From UBA4421 sp028228615 (GTDB taxonomy: Bacteria; Pseudomonadota; Gammaproteobacteria; Pseudomonadales; Azotimanducaceae), in assembly GCA_028228615.1 (NCBI GenBank), contig JAOJBS010000007.1, positions 1 to 64,000 of the forward strand: a stretch of 64,000 nt of DNA, read 5' to 3'. How positions within the stretch are numbered: the first letter of the stretch is position 1; every line of letters starts with the position of its first letter. Both the position numbers and the translations under genes were made by a program. The notes below the pieces were generated by a model, which had not been told where the DNA came from, searched no databases, and saw nothing but the letters and a program-made list of their open reading frames with translations. This document shows positions 33,822 to 43,027 of the stretch, piece by piece.

Positions 33822-35492
33822 ATGGATCAGATCAGCCAATTTTTTAATTTTTTGGATGGTATTTTAGGCAGTGCTGCCTACTTCCCCATCGCCCTGTTAG
33901 GCGCCGGCGTACTCTTTTCCTTTTATCTGGGTTTTCCGCAAATTCGCTTTTTTAAGCATGCTTGGGGCGTGTTGCTGGGTAAATATGCCAAGGATGAAGA
34001 TCCGGGTGATACCAGCCACTTTCAAGCCTTATCAACTGCGCTGTCAGGTACGGTGGGTACCGGTAATATTGGCGGCGTGGCCTTTGCCATATTCTTGGGC
34101 GGGCCAGCGGCTTTATTCTGGATGTGGGCTACCGCCTTTGTGGGTATGACCACAAAGTTTGTGGAAGTGTCTGTCAGTCACAAGTACCGACGTAAAGACG
34201 ATAAGGGCTTCATGGTGGGTGGTCCCATGCACTACATGGAGCATGGGTTAAACATGAAGTGGCTGGCTGTATTCTTCGCCATTGCTACAGTAGTGAGTTC
34301 CTTCGGCTCGGGTAATATGCCTCAAGCCAATAACATGGCCGTTGGCATCGAAACCTCCTTTGCCATTCCCACTTATGTAACCGGCGCTGTATTTGCCATA
34401 TTGCTGGGGCTGGTCATTGTGGGCGGTATTAAGCGTATTGCTAAGGTCGCTGCGACACTCGTGCCCACCATGGGCGCTTTGTATGCCCTTGGCGCATTCG
34501 CTGTCATCATTTCTAACTATGAAAATATATTGCCTTCCTTAGGCTCTGTTTTTGCCAATGCGTTTAGTGGTTCGGCTGCCGCGGGCGGGTTCTTGGGCGC
34601 GTCTTTCGCATATGCCTTTAATCGAGGCGTGAATCGCGGGTTGTATTCCAATGAAGCGGGGCAGGGATCTGCGCCTATTGCCCACGCATCGGCCAGAACC
34701 AAAGAGCCCGTTGCTGAAGGCATGGTGTCTATTCTTGAGCCGTTTATTGATACGTTGATTATTTGTACGTTGACCGGCTTAGTTATTCTTTCTTCAGGGG
34801 TATGGCAGCAAAAGTTTGAAACAGACTTTAGTGTTTCAGATACAGAAATTATTGCTGGCGCCTACAGTGATGAAAATCCAGCTCACGTAAAGCAGCTCTC
34901 AGCGCACCTAGATTTGATGCCGCCAGAAAATGATCCAGTTAAGGCGTATAGCGGCACCTTGCAGGCTCGTGACGGTGTTCTGCTGCTGTCTAATGTGACG
35001 GTACTGCATAACCGCTCGGTTGCTGAAAACGTGCGGGTCAGCAAAGACGGCGTGCCGTTTACGGGCATTGTGTTAATTGAAGAGGGGGGCTTGAACGATC
35101 GCAGTTTGACCTTGAATGGGGAATCTCTGCTGCACTCAGTACCCTTAACCGCTAAAGCCTTTGAAAGCAGTTTCTTGGGTGCTAATGGCTCATATCTGGT
35201 CACAATTGGCTTGGTTATGTTTGCGTTCTCAACGGCTTTGGCCTGGTCCTATTATGGCGACAGAGCGGTAACCTACCTTGTGGGCACACGTTGGGTAACC
35301 CCATATCGCTTGCTCTATGTGAGCGGTTTCTTTCTGGCCACCATTGTGGATACCACGTTGATCTGGCTGATTTCAGCGGTCACTGTTGCGCTCATGACAC
35401 TGCCTAATTTGTTCGGCATTTTGTTAATGCGTAAAGAGATGAAAGAGATGACGGAAGATTACTGGCAGCGCTTTAAAGACTCTAATCCTTAG
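33822..35492 (+). CDS. Alanine/glycine:cation symporter (AGCS family) with an inserted soluble domain
   Basis: The 556-residue membrane protein is a sodium-coupled amino-acid carrier. Family signatures are visible: FPQIRFFKHAWGVLLG, ALSTALSGTVGTGNIGGVA near residue 70, and the substrate-site stretch NRGLYSNEAGQGSAPIAHASA near 270. Between membrane segments (about residues 325-445) there is a hydrophilic insert of about 120 residues (FETDFSVSDTEIIAG to LNGESLLHSVPL) rich in beta-strand-like sequence, after which the carrier core resumes with GSYLVTIGLVMFAFSTALAWSYYG. Typical AGCS proteins are about 450-490 residues and lack so long an insert. Two overlapping hairpins follow the stop codon. Confidence 0.9.
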   Translation: MDQISQFFNFLDGILGSAAYFPIALLGAGVLFSFYLGFPQIRFFKHAWGVLLGKYAKDEDPGDTSHFQALSTALSGTVGTGNIGGVAFAIFLGGPAALFWMWATAFVGMTTKFVEVSVSHKYRRKDDKGFMVGGPMHYMEHGLNMKWLAVFFAIATVVSSFGSGNMPQANNMAVGIETSFAIPTYVTGAVFAILLGLVIVGGIKRIAKVAATLVPTMGALYALGAFAVIISNYENILPSLGSVFANAFSGSAAAGGFLGASFAYAFNRGVNRGLYSNEAGQGSAPIAHASARTKEPVAEGMVSILEPFIDTLIICTLTGLVILSSGVWQQKFETDFSVSDTEIIAGAYSDENPAHVKQLSAHLDLMPPENDPVKAYSGTLQARDGVLLLSNVTVLHNRSVAENVRVSKDGVPFTGIVLIEEGGLNDRSLTLNGESLLHSVPLTAKAFESSFLGANGSYLVTIGLVMFAFSTALAWSYYGDRAVTYLVGTRWVTPYRLLYVSGFFLATIVDTTLIWLISAVTVALMTLPNLFGILLMRKEMKEMTEDYWQRFKDSNP

Positions 35493-35500
35493 TAATCCTT

Positions 35501-35534
35501 AGAGCGCATACGCTCTCTGGCCTTTGCCAGAGAG
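35501..35534. terminator. Two overlapping hairpins downstream of the symporter
   Basis: AGAGCG-CATA-CGCTCT (35501-35516) and CTCTCTGGC-CTTT-GCCAGAGAG (35513-35534) are both perfect stems and share four bases, so only one can form fully at a time. There is no T-run after the second stem. It may be a transcript-end or RNA-stability structure between the symporter and the convergent sppA. Confidence 0.5.
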
Positions 35535-35691
35535 GTGAAGGGGCGGCGCAAATGCCTTCCAATAGGGGCTTGTTGGAGCCGGCGTTGAAAAACTCAGTAG
35601 TGGCATGCCTATGTCGTTCTAACTACTTGCGCAGAGCTTGTTTTCTAAGCCTTTTCTTTAAGCTGTGCTCTAAGTCTCAGATTATTCGGTC

Positions 35692-37503
35692 TCAGTTCGT
35701 GCAGGCAAGACACAACGCAAAGGTGTGTCTGCGGTCGGTGAACATTGCTAGGGTGTTGAGCTGTTCTTGAATACTGCGCAGCAATGGGTTGGTACGGGCG
35801 GATAGCACCAGTCCAAAAGAGTCCATCATTTCGATAATGAAGATGCTTCGCGGGTCAATGGGTTGTCTTAAGTCGATGGCCTGCCATTGCTCTACGCCCG
35901 CCAATTCAGCCGCTTTCTCTAACGCCACATTGACATCCCCTAGTGCATCTACCAGTCCAAGCTCTAAGGCTTTGCTGCCTTGCCAAACTCGACCTTGTGC
36001 AACCTCTTCGACTTCGGCCTTTGACATATCGCGCCCGCGCGCAACCAAGTCTATAAATTGCCCATAACCAAATTCTACGCTGGATTGAAAAATCGCCTGG
36101 GCTTGGGGGCTTAGGCCGGCAAAGGAGTCCATGCCGCGTGCGAGAGGGGTGGTGCCCACGCCGTCAGTGTATACGCCAATGCGGCTGAGCGATTTCTCGA
36201 AAGTTGGAATGACACCGAAGATGCCAATAGAGCCAGTGATGGTGGCCGATTCAGCAACAATGGCGTCGCTGGTGGCGGATATCCAATAACCGCCGGAAGC
36301 GGCAACATTGGCAAACGACGCCACCACAGGCCTGCCGGTGACTTGAAACAGCTCTAATTCTTGGCGAATAAGTTCTGAGGCAAAGGCACTGCCGCCGGGA
36401 GAGTCCACTCTAAGCACAATGGCTTTAATGTCTTCGTTGAATCTGGCTTGGCGGATGCGTCCAACCAAATCTTGGGCCGATGCCACATTGCTTACCCCTT
36501 GACCGTCTTCAAGTATGGCGCCTTGCACCACAATGACGCCTATTTCTGCGGCGTTTTCGTCATTGGTTTCGTCCACTAGGCCGCGCATGTTGAGATAAGA
36601 GCGCATCCCAATGCCGTTGATCTCATCTTCATATCTGCCCACCTCGGCGGCGATACGTGTTTCCACTTGATCTTGGGTCAGCAGTTCATCGATCAAATTG
36701 GCTTCCAATGCAGCTCGCGCCATATCGCCATTGGTCTTGGCCAACAGCACGTCAAAGTTCTGCGCGTAATCATTGACCTCGTTGCTGGTGAGTTGGCGGT
36801 TCTCGGCAATACCATCAACCAACTCGTCCCATATGCCTTGGTACAAGCTAGAGCTGGCCTGTCTTGCTTCGTCAGACATGTTGATTCGAGAGAAGGGTTC
36901 GGTGGCGGATTTGAATTCGCCAACTCGAAAGATGTGCATGTTGATGTCTAGTTTGGCCAGCAGATCCCTAAAGTACAGGTTGTTGCCGCCGTAACCTTGA
37001 AGCAGCATTTGGCCCCAAGGATTCATATAGAGTTCAGTTGAGGAGCTGGCTATATAGTATTGATTTTGTTCAAAAACATTGCCATATGAAATTACTTTTT
37101 TACCGGTTTCTTTAAATGTTTGTAACGCGCTGACAATGCGTTTTGCTTGGGTCAGGCTGACTTGGTTCAAGTCACTAAGGTCCAACACAATCATCTTAAT
37201 TTTTTCATCACTGCCGGCAGTTTTGATGGCATGCAAAATGTCCCCAATCTCAATGGTTGCATCACTGGAATCTCGAAAAAGCGCATCCTGCCAGTTAGTT
37301 GGTACAACATTTTGCTCAACGATTGAGCCCATGGGTTGAATGATCAATGCGCTGTTATTGCGAATCGTCGGGGCATCGTTGCCACCGAATAGACTGACGA
37401 GAATAGACAAAACAACAATAACGAAGACGCTGTTAATGACGAATGTTCTGACTTGAGTGATCCTGTGGCCTAGCTTGGAGAAAAAACCGGTAGATTCGGA
37501 CAT
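35692..37503 (-). CDS. sppA: Signal peptide peptidase SppA, 67K type
   Basis: The 603-residue inner-membrane serine protease degrades signal peptides left after export. It has an N-terminal membrane helix (about residues 20-42, TFVINSVFVIVVLSILVSLF) and two tandem S49 domains. The C-terminal half holds the nucleophile in ASGGYWISATSDAIVA near residue 408, and the N-terminal half supplies the general-base Lys in the PWGQMLLQGYGGNNLYF-containing region, as in the E. coli enzyme. Length is close to E. coli SppA (618). Transcription runs away from murF, with a 340-base spacer that carries a long tandem array. Confidence 0.95.
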   Translation of the reverse strand: MSESTGFFSKLGHRITQVRTFVINSVFVIVVLSILVSLFGGNDAPTIRNNSALIIQPMGSIVEQNVVPTNWQDALFRDSSDATIEIGDILHAIKTAGSDEKIKMIVLDLSDLNQVSLTQAKRIVSALQTFKETGKKVISYGNVFEQNQYYIASSSTELYMNPWGQMLLQGYGGNNLYFRDLLAKLDINMHIFRVGEFKSATEPFSRINMSDEARQASSSLYQGIWDELVDGIAENRQLTSNEVNDYAQNFDVLLAKTNGDMARAALEANLIDELLTQDQVETRIAAEVGRYEDEINGIGMRSYLNMRGLVDETNDENAAEIGVIVVQGAILEDGQGVSNVASAQDLVGRIRQARFNEDIKAIVLRVDSPGGSAFASELIRQELELFQVTGRPVVASFANVAASGGYWISATSDAIVAESATITGSIGIFGVIPTFEKSLSRIGVYTDGVGTTPLARGMDSFAGLSPQAQAIFQSSVEFGYGQFIDLVARGRDMSKAEVEEVAQGRVWQGSKALELGLVDALGDVNVALEKAAELAGVEQWQAIDLRQPIDPRSIFIIEMMDSFGLVLSARTNPLLRSIQEQLNTLAMFTDRRHTFALCLACTN

Positions 37504-37845
37504 GAATGCAGATCCTATAAAGCGTGAAAGTTCTTAGAGAAGCTTACCCTGCGGGTGGCTTAGTTTATAGCTAGAGATGTTGGCCTAGACTTACCTTCAG
37601 CAATTGCCACTACAAAGTGAGAGTTATTCTCGGGCAATGGTATTGATTCGGGAGAAAGCCTCGACCAGCGAGATCGTTTGTCTCTTTAAAGGTAGGTCCT
37701 AGGGTAGGTCTAGGGGTAGGTCCAAGGGAAGATCTGAAAGTAGATCTAAGCATGGATCTAAGAGTAAATCTGGGGGCAAGCTTTATGTCCCCGATGTGTG
37801 GCAGCTAGGTCACTATTGTCTTTCGAAACAGGCTAGAATGCTGTG
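37504..37845. other. Divergent spacer between sppA and murF
   Basis: This 342-base region must hold the promoters for sppA (minus) and the murF-moaA pair (plus). Its centre is a seven-copy 12-bp array (listed separately) that lies about 70 bases upstream of murF. I see no gene or RNA-like fold. Confidence 0.6.
37694..37777. repeat. Degenerate 12-bp tandem array, 7 copies
   Basis: Seven consecutive units fit RGRTCYNARNNN (AGGTCCTAGGGT, AGGTCTAGGGGT, AGGTCCAAGGGA, AGATCTGAAAGT, AGATCTAAGCAT, GGATCTAAGAGT, AAATCTGGGGGC) with exact 12-base phase. The invariant TC core and gradual drift along the array suggest duplication followed by mutation. It sits upstream of murF. Confidence 0.88.
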
Positions 37846-39339
37846 ATGCAGAACGATGTAGCAAAAAAATCTAATCTTTGGCGCTGGCAGGATCTAAAAA
37901 GTGGGTTCGAAGCACAAGCGGCGTTACAGCCTGCGCCAGGCACTGAATTGCCCGCCAGCCCTGATGCCTTAAACCAGGACGACGGGTTTATTCAACGGGT
38001 GGTGGTGGACAGTCGTCTGGTGACCGAGGGCGACTTATTTGTAGCATTGCCGGGCGATCCCGGTCCAAGATTTAATCCCAGTTATGTGAGTCAAGTAGAC
38101 GGCCACGATTTTGTCGGCGCAGCCTTGGCAAACGGCGCTGTCGCGGCCATCGTTGCGCGGCCAATACCTGTGGCGCTGCCACAAATTGTGGTATCTGATA
38201 CCTACGATGCCCTTTGGCATTTAGGTGACATGGCGCGTAAGCGTTTGAATCAACCCGTGTGCGCCATTACCGGCAGCAGCGGTAAAACCACCGCAAAACA
38301 TTTCTTAACCGCCGCATTGTCTGCTTATTCGCCCCCTGGCAGCTTTAATAATCATATAGGTGTGCCCTTGGCGCTGGCTAATGCAACGCTGGATGCGCCC
38401 GCATGGGTGTTTGAAATTGGCACCAGTGGTCCGGGGGGAATCGGCCCGCTGGCAAATATGGTTAAGGCAGACCTAGCCATTTTGCTTAACGTGCACAACG
38501 CGCATATTGAGAATTTTTCTGGGCGTGAGGCTTTGATTGCTGAGAAGACACAGATTTTTGCACCGTTCGCGAAAGCCGAGCACCAAGGCAAAAGCGAGGG
38601 CTCCGCTGGGATTAAAATAGTGGAGGCATCACTAGGCTTGCCCGGCTATACCTTCGGCGATCTCACCAGCGCCGACGCGCGTATCTTAGAAGTGATGGGT
38701 GACCGCTTAGTGCTGACGCTGTTTGGTGAAAAGTTGCAGGCGCGAATTCCCGGCGGTGGTGCGCACCGCGCCAACACCTTAGCGGCTGTTATTCTGGCCA
38801 CGAAGCTCCTTGATAAAGAGTTATCACCAGCGCTGAACCTTGATGATTCAGCGGTACCTACGGGTCGTGGCAATGTCTTGAGCGCAGCCGGCGTAACCAT
38901 TGTCGATGATAGCTATAATGCCAATCCTGCCAGTATGCAGGCTGCCATTGCAGCTTTTTGTCAGCGCGATAGTGGCCGCAAGATCGCAGTCCTTGGCGAG
39001 ATGCGCGAGTTAGGAGATGAATCGGCTGCTGCGCACAAAACGTTATTAACCCAACTTGGCGGCTTTGATGAAGTCATTTTGGTTGGTTCGGCGATGCTGC
39101 ATCTGGCTGTCAGTGAAGGTTTGTTTCACCAGCAAACGGCAGCATCAGCGGCAGAGCACGGTTCGGGCTTGGTACATAACAACCTGCATTTTTACCCTGA
39201 AGCCAGTGAGCTTTTGTTAAAAGACCTCACTGGGCTAATTCATGCCGAGGATGCCCTTCTAATTAAGGGGTCAAACCGGGTATTCTGGGCCAGAGATTTC
39301 GTATCAAAGTTGCTTAAGGCTATCGCTGAAAAATCATGA
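37846..39339 (+). CDS. murF: UDP-N-acetylmuramoyl-tripeptide--D-alanyl-D-alanine ligase (MurF family)
   Basis: The 497-residue ligase would add D-Ala-D-Ala to the UDP-MurNAc-tripeptide in the cytosol. The N-terminal domain shows VVVDSRLVTEGDLFVALPGD, then an unusual insert (PGPRFNPSYVSQ) before VDGHDFVGAALANGA. The P-loop is ITGSSGKTTAKHFL near residue 142. The central domain has NNHIGVPLALANA and NVHNAHIENF, and the C-terminal domain begins RANTLAAVILA and DDSYNANPASMQAA. All are MurF hallmarks. It is longer than usual MurF (about 450) by an N-terminal stretch of about 45 residues. It is not in a division/cell-wall cluster, and moaA overlaps its stop by 4 bases (ATGA), so it may be a second MurF or a relocated one. 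Confidence 0.9.
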   Translation: MQNDVAKKSNLWRWQDLKSGFEAQAALQPAPGTELPASPDALNQDDGFIQRVVVDSRLVTEGDLFVALPGDPGPRFNPSYVSQVDGHDFVGAALANGAVAAIVARPIPVALPQIVVSDTYDALWHLGDMARKRLNQPVCAITGSSGKTTAKHFLTAALSAYSPPGSFNNHIGVPLALANATLDAPAWVFEIGTSGPGGIGPLANMVKADLAILLNVHNAHIENFSGREALIAEKTQIFAPFAKAEHQGKSEGSAGIKIVEASLGLPGYTFGDLTSADARILEVMGDRLVLTLFGEKLQARIPGGGAHRANTLAAVILATKLLDKELSPALNLDDSAVPTGRGNVLSAAGVTIVDDSYNANPASMQAAIAAFCQRDSGRKIAVLGEMRELGDESAAAHKTLLTQLGGFDEVILVGSAMLHLAVSEGLFHQQTAASAAEHGSGLVHNNLHFYPEASELLLKDLTGLIHAEDALLIKGSNRVFWARDFVSKLLKAIAEKS

Positions 39340-40328
39340 ATCCAGTTGCTGAAGAAAAAAATCTAATTGTTGATCGCCAAGGCAGAAGCTTTCGCAATTT
39401 GCGTATCAGTCTTACGGCGGCCTGTAATTATGCTTGCACCTATTGCGTACCCGACGGCAAGCGCCTACAAGCGGCGGCCTATGAGCTGGGTGCTCAGGAG
39501 ATGATTCAAGCGGTTAGATTGTTGATTGCCACCGCAGGCATCGACAAGGTGCGTATCACCGGCGGCGAGCCGCTGTTGTCGCCCAAATTTGGCGAGCTGC
39601 TTAAAGGGATCATGGGGCTGGGCTTGCAGGATGTATCGCTCACGACCAATGGCCAACTGTTACCGCGGCACGCAAACGATATTATTGAATCTAAAATGAA
39701 GCGCATTAATGTCAGCTTAGACACGCTGAATAGAGATGCCTTTCGCGATATAGCTCGGTCTGGCGATTTGAACACTGTACTGCATGGTATTGAGTTGATG
39801 CAGGCTGGCGGTTTAAAGGTGAAAATCAATATGGTGCCCATGCGCGGCGTCAACGATGATCAAATTATTCCACTCCTTGAGTACAGTTTGGAACGCGGTA
39901 TTGAGCTGCGGTTCATAGAGCTGATGAATATGGGTCACTTGCAGGCAAGTCCGGTGCACGGCCAGCAGTTTTATAGCATGGACGAAATCTTAGCGTGCAT
40001 TAGCGAGCGCTATGGGTTTACCCGCACCGATGCGCCTTTTGATTCCACCGCCGTAAGATATGAAATTCCGGGTCACGGTACGTTTGGTATTATTGCCAAC
40101 GAGAGTGAGCCATTTTGTAAAAACTGCACACGCCTGCGACTGTCGTCTAATGGGGACTTGTATGGCTGCTTGTCCAATGCGCGGTCGCAAAGTATCCGTG
40201 AGCTTTTACCGCTGAGTGATGAAGAGGCGGTTCCTCAATTGCAGACAATTTTACTCAGTGCCCTTGGGGACAAACAAAGCGATAACTTCAGTGGCGAAGT
40301 CACCGTGATGAAGTTTATTGGCGGCTAA
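39336..40328 (+). CDS. moaA: GTP 3',8-cyclase MoaA (radical SAM, molybdopterin step 1)
   Basis: The 330-residue enzyme converts GTP to 3',8-cyclo-GTP in molybdenum cofactor synthesis. The radical-SAM cluster motif CNYACTYC is near residue 30, with VRITGGEPLLSP near 70 for SAM binding. The second C-terminal iron-sulfur site is CKNCTRLRLSSNGDLYGC near 262-279. The protein ends in ...KFIGG, matching the essential C-terminal Gly-Gly of MoaA. Its ATG overlaps the murF stop (ATGA). No moaC, moaB, moaD or moeA lies nearby, which is unusual; the remaining pathway genes must be elsewhere, or this is a paralogue with another job. Confidence 0.92.
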   Translation: MNPVAEEKNLIVDRQGRSFRNLRISLTAACNYACTYCVPDGKRLQAAAYELGAQEMIQAVRLLIATAGIDKVRITGGEPLLSPKFGELLKGIMGLGLQDVSLTTNGQLLPRHANDIIESKMKRINVSLDTLNRDAFRDIARSGDLNTVLHGIELMQAGGLKVKINMVPMRGVNDDQIIPLLEYSLERGIELRFIELMNMGHLQASPVHGQQFYSMDEILACISERYGFTRTDAPFDSTAVRYEIPGHGTFGIIANESEPFCKNCTRLRLSSNGDLYGCLSNARSQSIRELLPLSDEEAVPQLQTILLSALGDKQSDNFSGEVTVMKFIGG

Positions 40329-40474
40329 TTTAATCTGGGGCGGTTGATAGCTGTAAGTATTTACGCTTGTAAATAAACGATCAGCATGTGCTGGGTCTAT
40401 TAACAGACTCACCAACAGACCCAATATTCCAAAAATCTTTAAAACGACCCTCGAAATTTGAGGCAAGGATAACT

Positions 40475-41005
40475 ATGTCTGACATCGACAAACTATTTGC
40501 AACGCTCACGAATTTGCAGCAGCAAAAGCGCTTACCTCCAATTCACCTTTGGCAGCCCGAACGTGTGGGCGAAATTGATATTAGGATTGATCGCGAAGGT
40601 AACTGGTACCACGAAGGGTCTCAGATTAAACGCCAGCCCTTAGTGGACTTGTTTGCGACTATTTTGCGCAAAGAAGAAGATACTTATTATCTGGTCACGC
40701 CGGTGGAGCAAATGGCCATAGTCGTTGAGGAAGTGCCGTTTTTAGCCATTGATTTAGACATCAGGGGGGAGGGTCAGAAAAAGGAGTTGTTGTTTACCAC
40801 CAACGTGGGTGATTTTGTTGTAGCGGGTATCGATCACCCTGTATACATGGTCGATGAACGGCCATTTATAGAGATTCGCGATGGCTTAGTGGCGCGGATT
40901 CAGCGTTCGGTATTTTACAGATTAGTCGAGGAAGGGGTTGAGGAAGAGGGCGCACTGATTGTTTATAGCCAGGGCGCCCGTTTTGACCTTGGGTCGATCA
41001 GTTAA
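40475..41005 (+). CDS. DUF1285 domain protein
   Basis: The ATG at 40475 follows AAGGA and starts MSDIDKLFATL, so it is preferred over codons upstream. The 176-residue protein matches the DUF1285 family of Proteobacteria (small cytosolic proteins of unknown role). Characteristic segments are PPIHLWQPERVGEIDIRIDR and GNWYHEGSQIKRQPLVDLFA near residues 25-60, DTYYLVTPVEQMAIVVEE near 70, and PYIEIRDGL-like PFIEIRDGLVARIQRSVFYR near 130. It lies 146 bases after moaA in the same direction, and its stop directly abuts the stop of the convergent ETF-QO gene. Confidence 0.85.
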   Translation: MSDIDKLFATLTNLQQQKRLPPIHLWQPERVGEIDIRIDREGNWYHEGSQIKRQPLVDLFATILRKEEDTYYLVTPVEQMAIVVEEVPFLAIDLDIRGEGQKKELLFTTNVGDFVVAGIDHPVYMVDERPFIEIRDGLVARIQRSVFYRLVEEGVEEEGALIVYSQGARFDLGSIS

Positions 41006-42676
41006 TTACATATTTGGGTAAACTGGGCCGCCTGAGCCCTCGGGTACCACCCATGTAATGTTCTGCGACGGATCCTTAATGTCACAAGTTTTACAATGCA
41101 CACAGTTCTGGGCATTAATCTGAAAACGTGGACCGGTGCTTTCTTCAACAATTTCGTACACACCCGCTGGGCAATAACGCTGAGCCGGTTCGTCGTACAT
41201 GGGTAAATTGTCTCTAATTGGCATGTCTGGATCAGCCAGCGTTAGGTGACAAGTCTGGTCTTCTTCATGATTGGTATTGGACAAAAATACTGAAGACAAC
41301 TTGTCGAAAGACAGCACGCCGTCCGGCTTGGGATAGTCAATTACTTTACTGCTGGCAGCAGGCTTTAAGGTTGCATGATCGGGTGTTGGATCTTGCAAGG
41401 TCCAAGGTTGGTTGCCGCCAAAGTATTGATCAACAAACGCGTAGCCCGCACCACCAAGTACACCCAGCTTGTGTAGAGCAGGGCCAACATTACGTGAACG
41501 ATCGAGTTCCTCAAACAACCACGACTTTTCAAATCGAGTTTGAAAGCTGCCAGCTTCTGTATAGCTGTGACCCGCTTCTAGCTCTTCGAAGACTGCTTCT
41601 GCTGCCAACATGCCAGATTTCATTGCAGTATGACTGCCCTTGATTTTTAGCACGTTAAGGAAGCCAGCATCGTCGCCGGCGATCAGTGCGCCGGGTACGG
41701 TGAGTTTAGGCAACGCCTGTAAACCGCCCTTAGAAATTGCACGTGCGCCATAAGACACTCGTTCTCCGCCTTCAAGGACATCAGCAACGAGGGGGTGATG
41801 CTTCCAACGCTGCATTTCATCAAAGGGTGACAGATGCGGGTTTTTGTAACTCAGGTCAACAATAAGGCCCAAAGACACTTGGTTGTCAGGTAGGTGATAA
41901 AGGAATGAGCCACCTGTGGTACCACCGGGTAGGTGGTTGAGCGGCCAGCCAATGCTGTGCATGACTTTGCCGGGCTTATGTTTGGCGGGATCTATTGTCC
42001 AAAGTTCTTTCAGACCAATGGCATAGTGCTGTGTGCCGCTGTCGGCATTTAGGTTGAACTTATTGATTAGTTGCTTGCCAAGGTGACCTCGGCAACCTTC
42101 AGAGAAGATGGTGTATTTGGCTAGAAGTTCGTAACCGGGCGCAAAACTGCCTTTGGCTTCGCCATTGCTACCCACACCCATGTCGCCAGTGGCTATGCCT
42201 TTAACTGCGCCATTTTCATCGTATAAAACTTCAGACGCAGCAAAGCCTGGGAAGATGTTGACGTCCAAGTTTTCTGCCTGCTCACCTAACCAGCGGCACA
42301 GGTTAGCTAAGCTGATGGCGTGGTTGCCTTCGTTGTGGGCGTCCGCGGGCACAAACATGCTGGGTACTTTAATGCGGTTGGTGTCGTTGACCATGTAGTA
42401 GATCAAGTCTTCGGTCACTGGGTTGTTAACGGGCGCGCCGTCGGCTTCCCAGTTAGGAAATAATTCATTCAGTGCGGTGGGCTCGAACAGCGCGCCGGAT
42501 AAAATGTGCGCGCCTATCTCTGCGCCTTTCTCAACCAAACAAACAGAGATTTCTTGGCCACTTTTTTCGCTTAACTGCATAAGCTTGCAAGCGGCTGAAA
42601 GACCGGCTGGTCCGCCACCTACTATTACAACGTCAAACTCCATGGATTCACGCTCAACTTGTTGCTCCATTGACAT
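41006..42676 (-). CDS. Electron transfer flavoprotein-ubiquinone oxidoreductase
   Basis: The start at 42676 (MSMEQQVERE) has AAGGATCT upstream and gives 556 residues, the usual length. The enzyme passes electrons from reduced ETF to the quinone pool, linking fatty-acid and amino-acid oxidation to respiration. The FAD site is VVIVGGGPAGLSAACKL near residue 15. The quinone and membrane-surface region is internal, and the C-terminal ferredoxin-like part holds the 4Fe-4S ligands in QINAQNCVHCKTCDI, with an earlier Cys in AQRYCPAG. It faces etfBA on the other strand, an arrangement often seen in Proteobacteria. The 350-base spacer between them should hold both promoters. Confidence 0.96.
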   Translation of the reverse strand: MSMEQQVERESMEFDVVIVGGGPAGLSAACKLMQLSEKSGQEISVCLVEKGAEIGAHILSGALFEPTALNELFPNWEADGAPVNNPVTEDLIYYMVNDTNRIKVPSMFVPADAHNEGNHAISLANLCRWLGEQAENLDVNIFPGFAASEVLYDENGAVKGIATGDMGVGSNGEAKGSFAPGYELLAKYTIFSEGCRGHLGKQLINKFNLNADSGTQHYAIGLKELWTIDPAKHKPGKVMHSIGWPLNHLPGGTTGGSFLYHLPDNQVSLGLIVDLSYKNPHLSPFDEMQRWKHHPLVADVLEGGERVSYGARAISKGGLQALPKLTVPGALIAGDDAGFLNVLKIKGSHTAMKSGMLAAEAVFEELEAGHSYTEAGSFQTRFEKSWLFEELDRSRNVGPALHKLGVLGGAGYAFVDQYFGGNQPWTLQDPTPDHATLKPAASSKVIDYPKPDGVLSFDKLSSVFLSNTNHEEDQTCHLTLADPDMPIRDNLPMYDEPAQRYCPAGVYEIVEESTGPRFQINAQNCVHCKTCDIKDPSQNITWVVPEGSGGPVYPNM

Positions 42677-43027
42677 GCTTTTAGATCCTTTTTGGTTAAT
42701 CTCAAATTTTGGACGGTAGTATAACCGTATATACCGCACCTTGACCTATGGTCTTGGCATAGCGACAATACGTCGCCCGAAAAAGCCTAATGGAATTCGG
42801 GGTCGATGCGCGACGAAGCCTAAAGACTTTGGTAAAGCGCGTCACCCAAGAATTTGCAAGAAGTTGAAAGAAGTCAATTAATTGCTTCTTAAGATGTTCT
42901 TTTCTTGAGCCGTATTGTTTAAATGATACTGCTTTCGGCGGAACATTAAACAGCAGGCAACCATAAATTTTCCACCGTAAATTGGCAATATGCGAGTGAG
43001 CATGGTGGACGTAATATTGAGGACAAT
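42677..43027. promoter_or_regulatory. Divergent promoter region for ETF-QO and etfBA
   Basis: About 351 non-coding bases separate the two start codons. No open frame is convincing. A shared regulator (for example a fatty-acid-responsive TetR-type repressor) would be expected here from other Proteobacteria, but I could not identify a specific operator. Confidence 0.45.

Noticed and set aside
35552..35770. Plus-strand frame after the symporter
   Set aside because: It overlaps the 3' end of sppA on the other strand and is rich in Cys/Arg in a way typical of antisense frames.
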